Source of the DNA: Alphaproteobacteria bacterium
GTDB taxonomy: Bacteria > Pseudomonadota > Alphaproteobacteria > JAUXUR01
Assembly: GCA_030696155.1 (NCBI GenBank)
Contig: JAUYSY010000057.1
Coordinates: 1-40,328, forward strand
Length of the DNA stretch: 40,328 bases
Direction: 5' to 3'
Below, one piece after another: positions 24,676 to 34,174 of this stretch (its first letter is position 1; the number at the start of each line of letters is the position of its first letter). The position numbers and the translations under genes are program-made. The notes under the pieces are model-generated. The model searched no databases, was not told the DNA's origin, and saw only the letters and a program-made list of their open reading frames with translations.

Positions 24676-25910
24676 GGAGTCTCGTCGGCTTTATCGCATG
24701 GCGTTATTTACGCTCTAAACGAGATGAAGGCTTCATATCCATCATTGCCTGGCTTTCATTGATTGGTATCATGCTTGGGGTTGCAACACTTATTATTGTA
24801 ACCTCCGTCATGAGTGGTTTTCATAAAGAGCTTTTACGTAATTTCATAGGCGCTAGCGGTCATTTGACCATCAGCGAACCTTATGGCCTCATCAAAGATT
24901 ATGATGAGCTGTCTTTAAAAATAAAGACAATCAAAGGTGTCACCCATGTTTCACCTTTCATTCAAGGCCAAGTTTTAGCAAGCGCCAAAGGTAATGCTGC
25001 AGGCGCGCTCGTTCGTGGCGTTACACCCGAAGATATGGAATCACGCGACACCTTTCGTAATGCAATCATACAAGGATCATTAGAGGCCTTTAAACAAGGT
25101 GGCATTTTAATCGGACATCGATTGGCAGACCAATTGGATCTTCATGAAGGCGATCGGATTGAACTTGTTGCAGCAATCGGCAATGTAACCGCTTTCGGGA
25201 CTATTCCACGCTCAAAATCTTATATTGTGGGCGGCATTTTCAATCTAGGCTTTCAACAATATGATCTAGGCGTTATTTTTATGCCTTTAGAAGAATCCAA
25301 AGTCTATTTTAAAAAATATGACGGTGTTGATAGTCTTGAAATTTTTACAGATAATCCTGAAAACACTCATTTTTTCAGACATGAGATCGTTAAATTAGCT
25401 GAACGCGGTCTAAATGTTCTTGATTGGAAACAAATGATTGGCTCACTCGTCAATGCGCTTGCTGTTGAACGTACAACCATGTTTATTATCCTAACCATGA
25501 TTATTTTAGTGGCCTCTCTTAATATTATTTCAAGCATGATTATGCTTGTTAAAACAAAAGGTAAGGATATTGGCATCTTGCGCACCATGGGCGCCACACG
25601 CGGTTTTATTATGCGTGTCTTTTTTTGGAGTGGTGCAAGTGTGGGCATTATCGGCACCATTTTTGGCACCATATTAGGTATTGTATTTACCAAGAATATA
25701 GACGCAATGCGGAAATGGGTTTTATCCTTTAGTGGTGTCGACCTTTTCGATCCACATGTATATGGTTTTACTAAACTACCTGCTGAACTTAATTTTCTAG
25801 AAATTTTACTCATTGTCAGTATTGCATTAGGACTCACATTTTTAGCAACCCTGTATCCATCCTGGAAAGCCGCGAAACTTGATCCTGTTGAGGCTTTACG
25901 CTATGAGTGA
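24672..25910 (+). CDS. lolC: LolC/LolE-family lipoprotein-releasing ABC transporter permease
   Basis: 412 aa, inner membrane. The start overlaps proS by four bases (ATGA). It has the LolC/E layout: one transmembrane segment near the N-terminus ([22 protein letters not shown]), the conserved [22 protein letters not shown], a periplasmic domain (~50-270), and three C-terminal segments ([58 protein letters not shown]). It works with LolD to release outer-membrane lipoproteins to LolA. Only one LolC/E gene is present, as usual in Alphaproteobacteria where it forms a homodimer-like permease. The stop overlaps the lolD start. Confidence 0.93.
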   Translation: MRSLVGFIAWRYLRSKRDEGFISIIAWLSLIGIMLGVATLIIVTSVMSGFHKELLRNFIGASGHLTISEPYGLIKDYDELSLKIKTIKGVTHVSPFIQGQVLASAKGNAAGALVRGVTPEDMESRDTFRNAIIQGSLEAFKQGGILIGHRLADQLDLHEGDRIELVAAIGNVTAFGTIPRSKSYIVGGIFNLGFQQYDLGVIFMPLEESKVYFKKYDGVDSLEIFTDNPENTHFFRHEIVKLAERGLNVLDWKQMIGSLVNALAVERTTMFIILTMIILVASLNIISSMIMLVKTKGKDIGILRTMGATRGFIMRVFFWSGASVGIIGTIFGTILGIVFTKNIDAMRKWVLSFSGVDLFDPHVYGFTKLPAELNFLEILLIVSIALGLTFLATLYPSWKAAKLDPVEALRYE

Positions 25911-26601
25911 CCCCTTTTTAACATTAGAACATATTTCGCGCGTATTTCATCAAGGTGATCGCGATATCCACGTCCTGAATGATGTGACGCTTCATCTTTA
26001 CCCCAAACAAATCACGGCCCTGTTAGGACCATCTGGTGCTGGCAAATCAACCATTTTACACATTGCAGGATTGCTTGAAAAACCGAGCAAAGGTGACGTC
26101 AAAATTGCGGGCAAATCAACACGTCGTGCCTCTGACGGAGACCGCACCAAAATACGTCGTCAGCAACTTGGTTTTGTATATCAAGCGCATCATTTATTGC
26201 CTGAATTTTCAGCCCTTGAAAACGTCATGCTGCCATTGCTTTTAAATGCTACACCCAAGGAAAAAGCAAAAGATAAAGCAACTCAACTTTTGGAACGTGT
26301 TGGTCTTAAGGACAGACTTAACCACCGTCCTGCACAAATGTCAGGTGGGGAACAACAACGTGTGGCCATAGCGCGCGCGCTTGCCAATAATCCGAAGCTT
26401 TTACTCGCAGATGAACCAACAGGGAATTTAGATCCGCATACAGCAGAATCCGTCTTTCAAATGCTGATTCAAATTGTCAGAGAAGAAGAATTATCGATTT
26501 TAATTGCCACACACAATCATGAATTACTGCCCTTCATGGATCGTATATTGAAAATGGAAGATGGCAAGATTATTGAAATGAATGCGACACGTGTGGATTG
26601 A
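25903..26601 (+). CDS. lolD: lipoprotein-releasing ABC transporter ATP-binding protein
   Basis: 232 aa from the ATG at 25903, which overlaps the lolC/E stop by eight bases. Walker A is GPSGAGKST, the Q-loop lies in [14 protein letters not shown], the signature is [15 protein letters not shown], Walker B is [12 protein letters not shown] and the switch His is in IATHNHELL. It powers LolCDE release of lipoproteins from the inner membrane. The last residues are [15 protein letters not shown]. The 24 bases coding for EDGKIIEM recur at 29518-29541 in a decayed open frame, so the 3' end of lolD may have been rearranged; see the findings. Length is normal. Confidence 0.95.
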   Translation: MSDPFLTLEHISRVFHQGDRDIHVLNDVTLHLYPKQITALLGPSGAGKSTILHIAGLLEKPSKGDVKIAGKSTRRASDGDRTKIRRQQLGFVYQAHHLLPEFSALENVMLPLLLNATPKEKAKDKATQLLERVGLKDRLNHRPAQMSGGEQQRVAIARALANNPKLLLADEPTGNLDPHTAESVFQMLIQIVREEELSILIATHNHELLPFMDRILKMEDGKIIEMNATRVD

Positions 26602-26676
26602 GGCTTTTTACAGCCCCAATCATTAGACTTCTTTCGCAACTCTACTACTATTGTAATAACATGCAAAAAAACTTAA

Positions 26677-29307
26677 TCACTCATCCTCAGAAGATGTATC
26701 TTCAGAACTTTCATAATCGTCGCCCTCTGACGTGTCGCCTGAAAAACTTGAAGAGGAGGAAGAACTTTCCGATATTGATGACTCTAATTTTGCCTCAACT
26801 TCTAAATCATCATCTGAGCCGCCTGCTTCCTTAATCAAAACATATTTTATGCGTCCGCCCACCTCATCAGCCTCTAAGGAACGCTCATGCAGTTTTTTAA
26901 ATAAAGGAACGAGTGCGCCTTCTTTACAATCACCACCATGATTTTTGAAAGTAATGGGCTTCATACTTGGAAAGCGAATCATAGCATGGCCCCCTTTCCC
27001 CTCATCTGGACAAAACTCACCACCCATTCTTTTTACCATGGATGCTATTTGCTCTGGGCGCCATTTCAACTTCGCAAGTAATTTCACACGATCGAAAAAA
27101 GTTTTTACCTTTTTACCCGCGCGAAACCCTTTCGTCACGAAATCGGGTAAAAATGTCGAACCATAAGAAAAAGCAGATCTTAAAGATGAACCAGCATGAT
27201 CTCGTTTTTTGAAATCAACTTTATTTAATACCTTACTGGGCACCAAATCTAGCTCTTTCACCTCTTCAGACACAGCCTCTTTTTTTGTTTTTTTCTTTTC
27301 TTTTGTTAACGTAATATTCTTCACATAAGCCCGTCCACTTTGTCCAGCATCAGAACAATCGAAAAGTGGTGCCCTAACCTCAAAAGGTTCAGCGGATGAA
27401 TCAGGCACTTTTGATAAGGGAACTGAAGATGCAATATCATTAGAAGCTCTATCTTTCGGGTATATGTTAGTTTTTTGCTCAAACATTTTTTTCGCTTTTC
27501 TCTCTTTGCGAGACACAGAAGATGAGCTCGAGGAAGAGGAAGAACTTTCTGTAGAAATCTCTCCACTTTTGCCTTTAGTACCTTTTTTGTCTTTTTGAAA
27601 TTTTGAAGACACAAAAGCTCTCGTTTTTTCAGCATTAGACTTCGCTTTTTTCGATGTAGTTTCATGCATTGGACGCGCAGAATCAATCCTCGACAAATCA
27701 AAATCGAAACAGGGAGAAGACTGAGCAGAAACCAGAGAAAGTTCAATTTGTTTGCACAAAATTATTAATTCAGTAACAAAAAACTTTATTTGTTCATTGA
27801 CACGATCAGAAGGCGCTTTATCACAAAAAATAGAGCAATTATTAATAAGTTTTAATATATTCCTAACATCGTTTATATTTTCTTGAACCTCGTCAATTTT
27901 TTTGTTTTTTTTAATATTCTCAATAAGTTCTGAACTAGCACTTCTAAATACTCTTAAAAATCTTGCCAAACGTACCCTCAAACTATCATTAGAAAACTTC
28001 TCTTTAGTGAACACCTGATAATAATGCTTTACCAATAACAACAAAGATCTTGAGCCGCTATATTGAATACTTTTTGTAAGGGCTTGGACCAAAAAATATG
28101 GATCTTGAAGCTCAATGGCCATTTCATAAAGTTCTGAAGCCTGATCAAAGCAACCAATATCTTCATAAATCTTTGCAAAAAAAAGAGCTAAATTGGGATT
28201 GTTTTTTATAATATTACAATCATCATGCAATATGTCTTTAAAAATACCTTTTTTTTCTAAATATCTCATAAGAATTTCGATACGATTTTTTGTTATTGTG
28301 TAATCACCAAAAATAATTTCTGAACCACGATGACAAATCGAACTAAAAATATCTCCATATAAAGAATTTTCTTTATTACTCTTAAAAAACGCATCAGGAA
28401 GAATCCCGATAATATCGATCAAATGATCAGGTTTTTTTTGCGAAGTCAAATTTATAATATATCCTAAAACCATACTTTTAAAATAATCAGAAATATTATT
28501 GCCATAAAAAGAAAATAATTGTTTCTGATATTTATTAAACTTACCCAATATATGCATATCATTTCGTTCTCCATCTAAATAATAAACAAAAATCTGTCCA
28601 ATCAAATCAATAGGATCAGCTTTCAAAAGCGTTTTATATTCAGAATCAGTTTTATGATCTGCGTTACAATAACAATCCATTACATGAAGTCTAAGCTCAA
28701 TTGCTTCATCTCGTTTCCCATTATACATTTTCAACTGAGACAAAATTAAATATACAGAAGATGTTATTGTTTTGATTTCCAATTTTAATAAAAAATAAGT
28801 TAAATTATTTTTTAATTCATCAATTTCTATTTTCAATTTTTCAAAAACAGGAATCAAATAACATGCTGTTATTATATGATTTTTCGGTAATTCAAAATGA
28901 ATTAAAACTTCAAGATATAGATTTATTTTTCTTAACTTAACAATATCATTTAAATCTAAATATTTTGATTTTTCTTCAAAAGCTTTATGGATTTCTTCAT
29001 TATTATTTTGAAAATTATGTCCTAACAAATTTTCAACAATGGAAGTTTCAATTAAAGTTTCATAATCAGCATGCTGAACAAATTCGTTAGCAATAATCTT
29101 TCCTTTAATCAAATCAAAAAAATAAGTTATTTCTTCATATTCTTTCAATAGGTGGCAAGTAGATTCTGACGATTCAGAACTAGAGAAAGAGCTAGAGGAA
29201 GAGCTAGAGGAAGAGCTAGAGCTAAATTCATCCCCAACCGCATTGGAAAAGCCCTGTTGGGCAAAAACACCTAAGATAAGTGACGCCAGAAACAACTTCA
29301 TTTTCAT
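26677..29307 (-). CDS. exported serine-rich repeat protein with HicA-like C-terminal domain
   Basis: 876 aa with a signal peptide (MKMKLFLASLILGVFAQQGFSNA). A polyserine run follows (residues ~30-48). Residues ~60-530 are helical, TPR-like (IYEDIGCFDQASELYEMAIEL). Residues ~540-740 are basic and disordered with a second polyserine block. Residues ~746-805 resemble the small HicA/YcfA mRNA-interferase fold: a helix (PEQIASMVKRMGGEFC), then KGGHAMIRFP with H774 in the place of the catalytic His of the GSH motif, then ITFKNHGGDCKEGALVPLFKKLHE. The end is acidic and serine-rich. The serine tracts are coded by 12-bp tandem repeats. It has the plan of a secreted effector or toxin. The HicA similarity is by eye. 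Confidence 0.6.
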   Translation of the reverse strand: MKMKLFLASLILGVFAQQGFSNAVGDEFSSSSSSSSSSSSFSSSESSESTCHLLKEYEEITYFFDLIKGKIIANEFVQHADYETLIETSIVENLLGHNFQNNNEEIHKAFEEKSKYLDLNDIVKLRKINLYLEVLIHFELPKNHIITACYLIPVFEKLKIEIDELKNNLTYFLLKLEIKTITSSVYLILSQLKMYNGKRDEAIELRLHVMDCYCNADHKTDSEYKTLLKADPIDLIGQIFVYYLDGERNDMHILGKFNKYQKQLFSFYGNNISDYFKSMVLGYIINLTSQKKPDHLIDIIGILPDAFFKSNKENSLYGDIFSSICHRGSEIIFGDYTITKNRIEILMRYLEKKGIFKDILHDDCNIIKNNPNLALFFAKIYEDIGCFDQASELYEMAIELQDPYFLVQALTKSIQYSGSRSLLLLVKHYYQVFTKEKFSNDSLRVRLARFLRVFRSASSELIENIKKNKKIDEVQENINDVRNILKLINNCSIFCDKAPSDRVNEQIKFFVTELIILCKQIELSLVSAQSSPCFDFDLSRIDSARPMHETTSKKAKSNAEKTRAFVSSKFQKDKKGTKGKSGEISTESSSSSSSSSSVSRKERKAKKMFEQKTNIYPKDRASNDIASSVPLSKVPDSSAEPFEVRAPLFDCSDAGQSGRAYVKNITLTKEKKKTKKEAVSEEVKELDLVPSKVLNKVDFKKRDHAGSSLRSAFSYGSTFLPDFVTKGFRAGKKVKTFFDRVKLLAKLKWRPEQIASMVKRMGGEFCPDEGKGGHAMIRFPSMKPITFKNHGGDCKEGALVPLFKKLHERSLEADEVGGRIKYVLIKEAGGSDDDLEVEAKLESSISESSSSSSSFSGDTSEGDDYESSEDTSSEDE
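29177..29224. repeat. 12-bp tandem repeat coding for serine
   Basis: Four 12-bp units with the consensus GAGCTAGAGGAA (two exact, the outer two with a few changes) lie within the N-terminal polyserine region of the 876-aa exported protein. The unit is a multiple of three, so copy-number changes would keep the frame. Confidence 0.75.
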
Positions 29308-29514
29308 CTTAAAACACCTTTCAATTAAACATAAATACGTTTAACCGTAGTATATTTTAAAACAAAATTCAATTATTATTTAATAAACATAAAATTTATA
29401 TATGTAGATTTTCTAACTAACTTAATTTCAACTCCTGAATTCTCCATATAGGTTACGCACGACATGCGAGTATAAGGGTTTAGACCAAAAACAGAACCAG
29501 GACAAAAACAATGT

Positions 29515-29619
29515 ATAGAAGATGGCAAGATTATTGAAATGTCTCCACCAAATATGAATCAGGGCTCTATTAAAACCACGAAACTCGAATCTGAAATTCA
29601 ACATATTGAAAATCAATAA
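29515..29619 (+). pseudogene. remnant of an ABC-transporter ATPase 3' end
   Basis: From 29515 the frame reads [20 protein letters not shown] and continues to a TAA at 29617. The 24 bases at 29518-29541 are identical to 26557-26580 near the end of lolD. The downstream 26 codons differ from the present lolD end. Upstream in frame there is no start or recognisable ABC sequence before a stop at 29473. It is a fragment, either a displaced original lolD tail or the tail of another ABC ATPase. Confidence 0.5.
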
Positions 29620-30077
29620 GTTCATTGTTGCTAAAATATTTTCTAAAAATAATCGTACTAAGAAGATAGTGAGATCCTCACTATCCGTCACTTTTTTAAA
29701 ATAGCATAGAATGGGAATTTTCAATGAGTTTTAAAAGGGCTTCAATTGTGTGTAATAAAGATCTAACAACCATAAATTGAAAATTTATGGCCTTGTTTAA
29801 AAACTGACTGCGCAATTATCGAAATAAATATAACCTCATCCTGATAATAAAATTTTACATTTTAAAAAAAATTTGACATAATAAATCTTACTCTATACAA
29901 AGATTAAAATAATTATTTGGCAAACACCCACCTACTTCAAACGATGGAGGGCACAAAGATGTATAATTTTAGGTTCGCAATTCAGGCACAAAGAATACAT
30001 GTGTTTGTGTACAATTTTTCTTCTTGACGCACATTTCATAATAATTCAAGTATATACACTTAAAAAATGAGGACATC
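29620..30077. other. spacer with two hairpins, no gene seen
   Basis: The stretch from 29308 to 30077 has no gene except the ABC remnant. A terminator-like hairpin lies at 29665-29696. A second stem (CCATAAAT with ATTTATGG) lies near 29770-29790. The rest is AT-rich, with a weak ribosome site (GAGGAC) before the ATG at 30078. Confidence 0.5.
29665..29696 (+). terminator. terminator-like hairpin after the ABC remnant
   Basis: GATAGTGAG pairs with CTCACTATC (9 bp, loop ATC), followed after five bases by TTTTTT. It lies 46 nt after the stop of the ABC-ATPase remnant, as if it were that gene's original terminator. Confidence 0.6.
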
Positions 30078-32042
30078 ATGCGCATTTACTTACTCCTTTT
30101 TATGCTTTTTTGTGTCAAAAATTCAGCTCATTGCGAAATAATAAAAGTCTCAACTTATGAAAAAGCAGCCTCCATTATTTCTACAGCAGATGAAAATACC
30201 TGGGTTATTTTTGACGTTGATGAAGTACTTATTACTTTTCAAAATCCACTTATGCCAAAACATGTGGATCAGCTCAGTCAATACATTTATGCACAGAGCA
30301 ATGATTTTAATCTTATTGATTTACTATACACACCCTATAAAATGAAACTTATTCATGCTGAATGGCCAAGCCTTATTCACTCCCTACAAAGCAGAGACAT
30401 TAAAACAATTGCGCTCACTAAAGCATCAACTGGTAAATTAAGTCATTTTGAAAATCTTACAGACTTAAGATATGATACGCTGAAAAAATTCAATATTCAT
30501 TTCAATCGCTCCTTTCCAAATCTTGAACCTAGGACATTCGCAAAACGAGATTCTTATAGTAGTTATGCTCCTCCTTTATTTTCAAACGGCATTATTTACA
30601 CCTGTGGATTTTCAAAGACAGCACATCTAGAAGAATTTATTAAATACTTAAAACAAAAACCAAAAAAAATTATTTTTATTGATGATCAAGAAAACAATAC
30701 AAAAGAAATGGAAATATTTTGTCGAAAAAATAATATTGAATCTATAAACATCCATTATACTTTCATTGAAGAAAACGAGAAATCTACTTTTTGTGTGGAA
30801 AAGGCTCAACAAACATTTGAACAATTGCAAAAAGATAATATATTTTTGAGCTCAATGACCCCTCCCATTTTTCCACAACAAGAACCCGCACTTTTAAACT
30901 TAATGCAAATCGCAACAATAGATAATATTCAAGACACACCTTTTATTGATCATGTTGAATGGGCAAAAGAAATTTATATCTCCATTCAAGAAACCATGGA
31001 AAATAGAAAAAAACGTAACAGTCTAACACAACCCAACATATCACTTTTACATAATTTATTTACTGAAACAAAAAAATCAACTGCAGAACAAAGGGATTTT
31101 GATGATATTTCTTCCGAACCCAATACAAAATCAGAAGAAAATCATTCTGAAATCTCCCTCCCCCCCCAAGAAAAGATATCGGCACAAAATATCCTTGATA
31201 AATTTGATCAAAGGGATGCAAAAGACATTTTAACGCCAATGTTAAAAAGAATTTTTGAATTCAAGTTCGGACTTTATGAAATTGGCTCTTTATTTCTTCC
31301 TTATAGTCAATTACAACAAAACGAAGATTATAAAAAAAGCGATCCAACTTTTTTTACTGAACCTCAAAACAAAGAACAAGTTTTTAAAGCAGCATACAAA
31401 ACATATAACCATATTAAAGGAAATGTCTTGTTTGTTTTAGGTCAAGCACCTGCTTATCTGGGTATTACGATTCAAGAAATTGCGCACACACAAAATGATC
31501 ACGACACAACAATTATCAATGTTCCATTTTCTGGCTGTCCTGATTATACAAAAAAAATCCCAGAACATTACCAACCAGAATTATCATATCTAAATATTCT
31601 TACCCATAATAAAGAATCCATATTCCGCAAAATGCTTTATGAACATCAATTCAACCCCAAACTCATTGATTCAAAAAAAATATTTATTGTTGATCATTCC
31701 GATGGTCATTCTTTCGAAACCTTTATTAATTTACTCAAAAGATGGTTTGATGACGAGCAAATCCCTCACCCAGAAATGCATATTATTCATATGGGAAGCC
31801 CTACAAATCTTAATATAGCTGATATTCATTCTCAAATTTTCTTAGAAATAGACCCTGAATTACTTCATTCTTTTAACACATTAGAAGATAATTTACGTAT
31901 TGTTCCACGTTTTACTGCATTATATTGGCGTGACAATTATCAAAAACTTTTTAAACAATACCCCAAATTTGACGCTATCCCTTTGATGGAACAATATAAA
32001 AAATTTGCACGTGAAAAAATGTCAGAGGATATTTTAAATTAA
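30078..32042 (+). CDS. exported DUF2608/HAD-like phosphatase with extra C-terminal domain
   Basis: 654 aa with a signal peptide (MRIYLLLFMLFCVKNSAHC). Residues ~20-245 have the HAD-fold motifs in order: WVIFDVDEVLI (D46, D48), ALTKAST (T114), K180 in FSKTAHLEEFI, and KIIFIDDQENN (D202, D203). This pattern matches DUF2608, a family of exported HAD-like proteins known from Legionella, Coxiella and Chlamydia-type intracellular bacteria. Residues ~250-410 are a linker. Residues ~440-600 form a second domain (GNVLFVLGQAPAYLGITIQEI, IFIVDHSDGHSFETFINLLKRW) with a faint phosphoribosyltransferase-like look that I cannot confirm. A C8 run at 31160-31167 lies in the coding sequence near residue 361. 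Confidence 0.65.
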   Translation: MRIYLLLFMLFCVKNSAHCEIIKVSTYEKAASIISTADENTWVIFDVDEVLITFQNPLMPKHVDQLSQYIYAQSNDFNLIDLLYTPYKMKLIHAEWPSLIHSLQSRDIKTIALTKASTGKLSHFENLTDLRYDTLKKFNIHFNRSFPNLEPRTFAKRDSYSSYAPPLFSNGIIYTCGFSKTAHLEEFIKYLKQKPKKIIFIDDQENNTKEMEIFCRKNNIESINIHYTFIEENEKSTFCVEKAQQTFEQLQKDNIFLSSMTPPIFPQQEPALLNLMQIATIDNIQDTPFIDHVEWAKEIYISIQETMENRKKRNSLTQPNISLLHNLFTETKKSTAEQRDFDDISSEPNTKSEENHSEISLPPQEKISAQNILDKFDQRDAKDILTPMLKRIFEFKFGLYEIGSLFLPYSQLQQNEDYKKSDPTFFTEPQNKEQVFKAAYKTYNHIKGNVLFVLGQAPAYLGITIQEIAHTQNDHDTTIINVPFSGCPDYTKKIPEHYQPELSYLNILTHNKESIFRKMLYEHQFNPKLIDSKKIFIVDHSDGHSFETFINLLKRWFDDEQIPHPEMHIIHMGSPTNLNIADIHSQIFLEIDPELLHSFNTLEDNLRIVPRFTALYWRDNYQKLFKQYPKFDAIPLMEQYKKFAREKMSEDILN

Positions 32043-32151
32043 AAAAAGTTAATTACTGATAAAATCAAATTTTTTCATTCGGTTAGAATCAAAAAAAATC
32101 TAAACAACAAGAAATACTACAATTATATTAAAGCATTTACTATAAAAAGCG

Positions 32152-32180
32152 TTGACAAGGCAATCTTAATGACATATAAT
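32152..32180 (+). promoter_or_regulatory. perfect consensus sigma70 promoter of the lipase gene
   Basis: TTGACA (32152-32157), a 17-nt spacer and TATAAT (32175-32180). Both boxes and the spacing are ideal. It lies 46 nt before the ATG at 32226. It also excludes an alternative in-frame start at 32169, which would lie inside the promoter. Confidence 0.85.
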
Positions 32181-32225
32181 AAAATTATATTAGAACGTAA
32201 ACCATTTTTGAAAGGACTATTTAAA

Positions 32226-34013
32226 ATGAAGAAAATATTTTCACTAGCAATTTTCGCACTGGCCATTTCCTCGGCTAATTTTGCCAATGCAACAAAAGAA
32301 ACAAATCCAGTAGAAGCACTCGAAACATTAGTACAAGATTACAATTCAGCAAAACCTGCCTATGAAGCGCTGATGAAAAGTGGAAAAGCAGGGCTCGACG
32401 ATGCTTTTAAAAATCCAAACAGTTTTGTAAGCCAAATTGATGGCGATTATCTTGACAGAGTTATGAGTCTTAATGTAATTGCTTATAACATTTCATCAAA
32501 ATTTGATGCAGATATTCCTGCAATGGCACAAAATAGCATTAAAAGACGCCAAGCTGCGCTTGCTCAAATTAAAGCTGACCATAAAAATGCAACGACTTCA
32601 AAAGGATGGGTTTACAATTCATCAAAAAAATTAAATGAAGAAGATCGCAAATCTATTACAAAAAGCATTAAAGAATCATTTGGTCAAGACTATACATCTA
32701 AGCTTGAACGTGCTGAAACACTTATGAAATTTGAAGACGAACTTGAAAAATTCGAAAAAAGAATCAAAGAAGAAACAAAACCATCTTTTATTGACCGTGA
32801 AGTTCAAAATGCTTATAACGCAGCCGTAGCAAAAGATGAAAACCTTCTTCAATGGAATCACGCATTTAAAGGCTATGTTGTTGTTGACAGCTTCCTTAGA
32901 AACAACAGAGAATTCGGCGGCTTCATTCTTTTTAACGAACAGAAAAATGACATGATTGTTGTTGTTCCAGGTACAAAATCTGCTTCGGACTGGATTAAAA
33001 ACGTTCAAGCGTGGGGCAAAAAAGGCAATCCTGTAACAGGAGCTGGTCGTGGTCTTAATATCCATAAAGGATTCGGCAATGCATATGAAGAAAGCTTTGA
33101 CAGCATTCAAAGCACACTCAATGCATTTCTTGAAAAGAATATGAATACTATTAAAAATTCAAAAAATCCTTTTAAATGTCATGTAACAGGGCATAGTCTT
33201 GGTGCAGCTATCGCAACAATTCTAGCTTATGATTTTAAAACAAATCTTTTAAAAGCAAAAAATATTGAAGTTGATTTAGACCTTATTACAGTTGCATCAC
33301 CAAGACTTTTTGATTTAAAATCAGCAGAAAGAGTTGAAAAAGCACTCGGTCATGACAAAATACTACGTATATTTAATGAATGGGATATCGTACCTAAAAT
33401 TATTCCTGAATGGTATAATTCAAAACATGTTGGTGTAGATTTTCCTTTACACGACAATCCATGGGATGAAGCTTACATGGGACCAACTGTTGTCAACCAT
33501 TTCATGGCTCGTTACGCTCATTTGATTGGTGATGCATTTGCTGACTTAAAAGAAACTCTTGCGGAACGTGTTAGACTAGAAAAAGCAATCGATGATTTTG
33601 GACAAAACTACGCAACAGCCTATAACGACTTTAAAAATTACGTTAATGACAATGATGCACATGTTAAACATGTAAATCAAATTAAAGCAGAAGCCTCTGA
33701 TAGCGATTCTGACTCTGAGTCTTATGACAAAATACGTAAAGACAAACGTGGTAGTGCTAAAGCAAAAAAAATTGAAGCTGCTAAAATTGCCAAACAAGAC
33801 CTTAGTAAAGCTAAAAACCTAAAAGCAGAAGCCGATCGCCTTGAACAAGACGCAATGATGGCTTCTATCATGTTTGAGCACGCTAAAAACAAAGACTATA
33901 GCAAAAACAAACAAAGTGAAGAAGAATTAGCAAATTTTTATCAAGAACTTGGTTTGGACATGGATGATCTTGGCGAAGAGCAACCAACTCCAGATGCTAT
34001 TGAAGCTTACTAA
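32226..34013 (+). CDS. exported class-3 (fungal-type) lipase
   Basis: 595 aa from the ATG at 32226 (AAAGGA nine bases ahead), starting with the signal peptide MKKIFSLAIFALAISSANFANA. Residues ~20-195 are helical. The lipase_3 core covers ~200-440: FKGYVVVDS, VVVPGTKSASDWIKNVQ, the nucleophile elbow GHSLGAA (S324), ITVASPRLFD, the acid NEWDIVP (~D387) and a candidate His in VVNHFMARYAHL (~H425). The triad is thus complete. The C-terminal ~150 residues are Lys/Asp/Ala-rich with coiled-coil character and a DSDSDSES run. An ideal promoter in front and a strong terminator behind suggest very high expression. Such lipases in intracellular bacteria act on host membrane lipids; that role is inferred. 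Confidence 0.85.
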   Translation: MKKIFSLAIFALAISSANFANATKETNPVEALETLVQDYNSAKPAYEALMKSGKAGLDDAFKNPNSFVSQIDGDYLDRVMSLNVIAYNISSKFDADIPAMAQNSIKRRQAALAQIKADHKNATTSKGWVYNSSKKLNEEDRKSITKSIKESFGQDYTSKLERAETLMKFEDELEKFEKRIKEETKPSFIDREVQNAYNAAVAKDENLLQWNHAFKGYVVVDSFLRNNREFGGFILFNEQKNDMIVVVPGTKSASDWIKNVQAWGKKGNPVTGAGRGLNIHKGFGNAYEESFDSIQSTLNAFLEKNMNTIKNSKNPFKCHVTGHSLGAAIATILAYDFKTNLLKAKNIEVDLDLITVASPRLFDLKSAERVEKALGHDKILRIFNEWDIVPKIIPEWYNSKHVGVDFPLHDNPWDEAYMGPTVVNHFMARYAHLIGDAFADLKETLAERVRLEKAIDDFGQNYATAYNDFKNYVNDNDAHVKHVNQIKAEASDSDSDSESYDKIRKDKRGSAKAKKIEAAKIAKQDLSKAKNLKAEADRLEQDAMMASIMFEHAKNKDYSKNKQSEEELANFYQELGLDMDDLGEEQPTPDAIEAY

Positions 34014-34032
34014 AACTTTAAACTAAAACTTT

Positions 34033-34062
34033 AAAAGGGGTGCCAACAGGCGCCCTTTTTTT
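34033..34062 (+). terminator. strong rho-independent terminator of the lipase gene
   Basis: AAAAGGGGTGCC pairs with GGCGCCCTTTT (two wobble pairs, AACA loop), directly followed by a T-run. It starts 20 nt after the stop. It is the most canonical terminator in the window. Confidence 0.9.
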
Positions 34063-34174
34063 ATACTTACAAAATTAAATATTTACACTAATACTTCTTT
34101 AAACAAAAAAATATAAGTGATTAAAATTTTAATTTTTGTTATAATGATATTGTAACTATTAAATGGGGTGTGTT

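Noticed and set aside
32169..32225. Upstream in-frame start of the lipase gene
   Set aside because: It lies between the -35 and -10 boxes of the consensus promoter and would put 19 residues before an otherwise perfect signal peptide.
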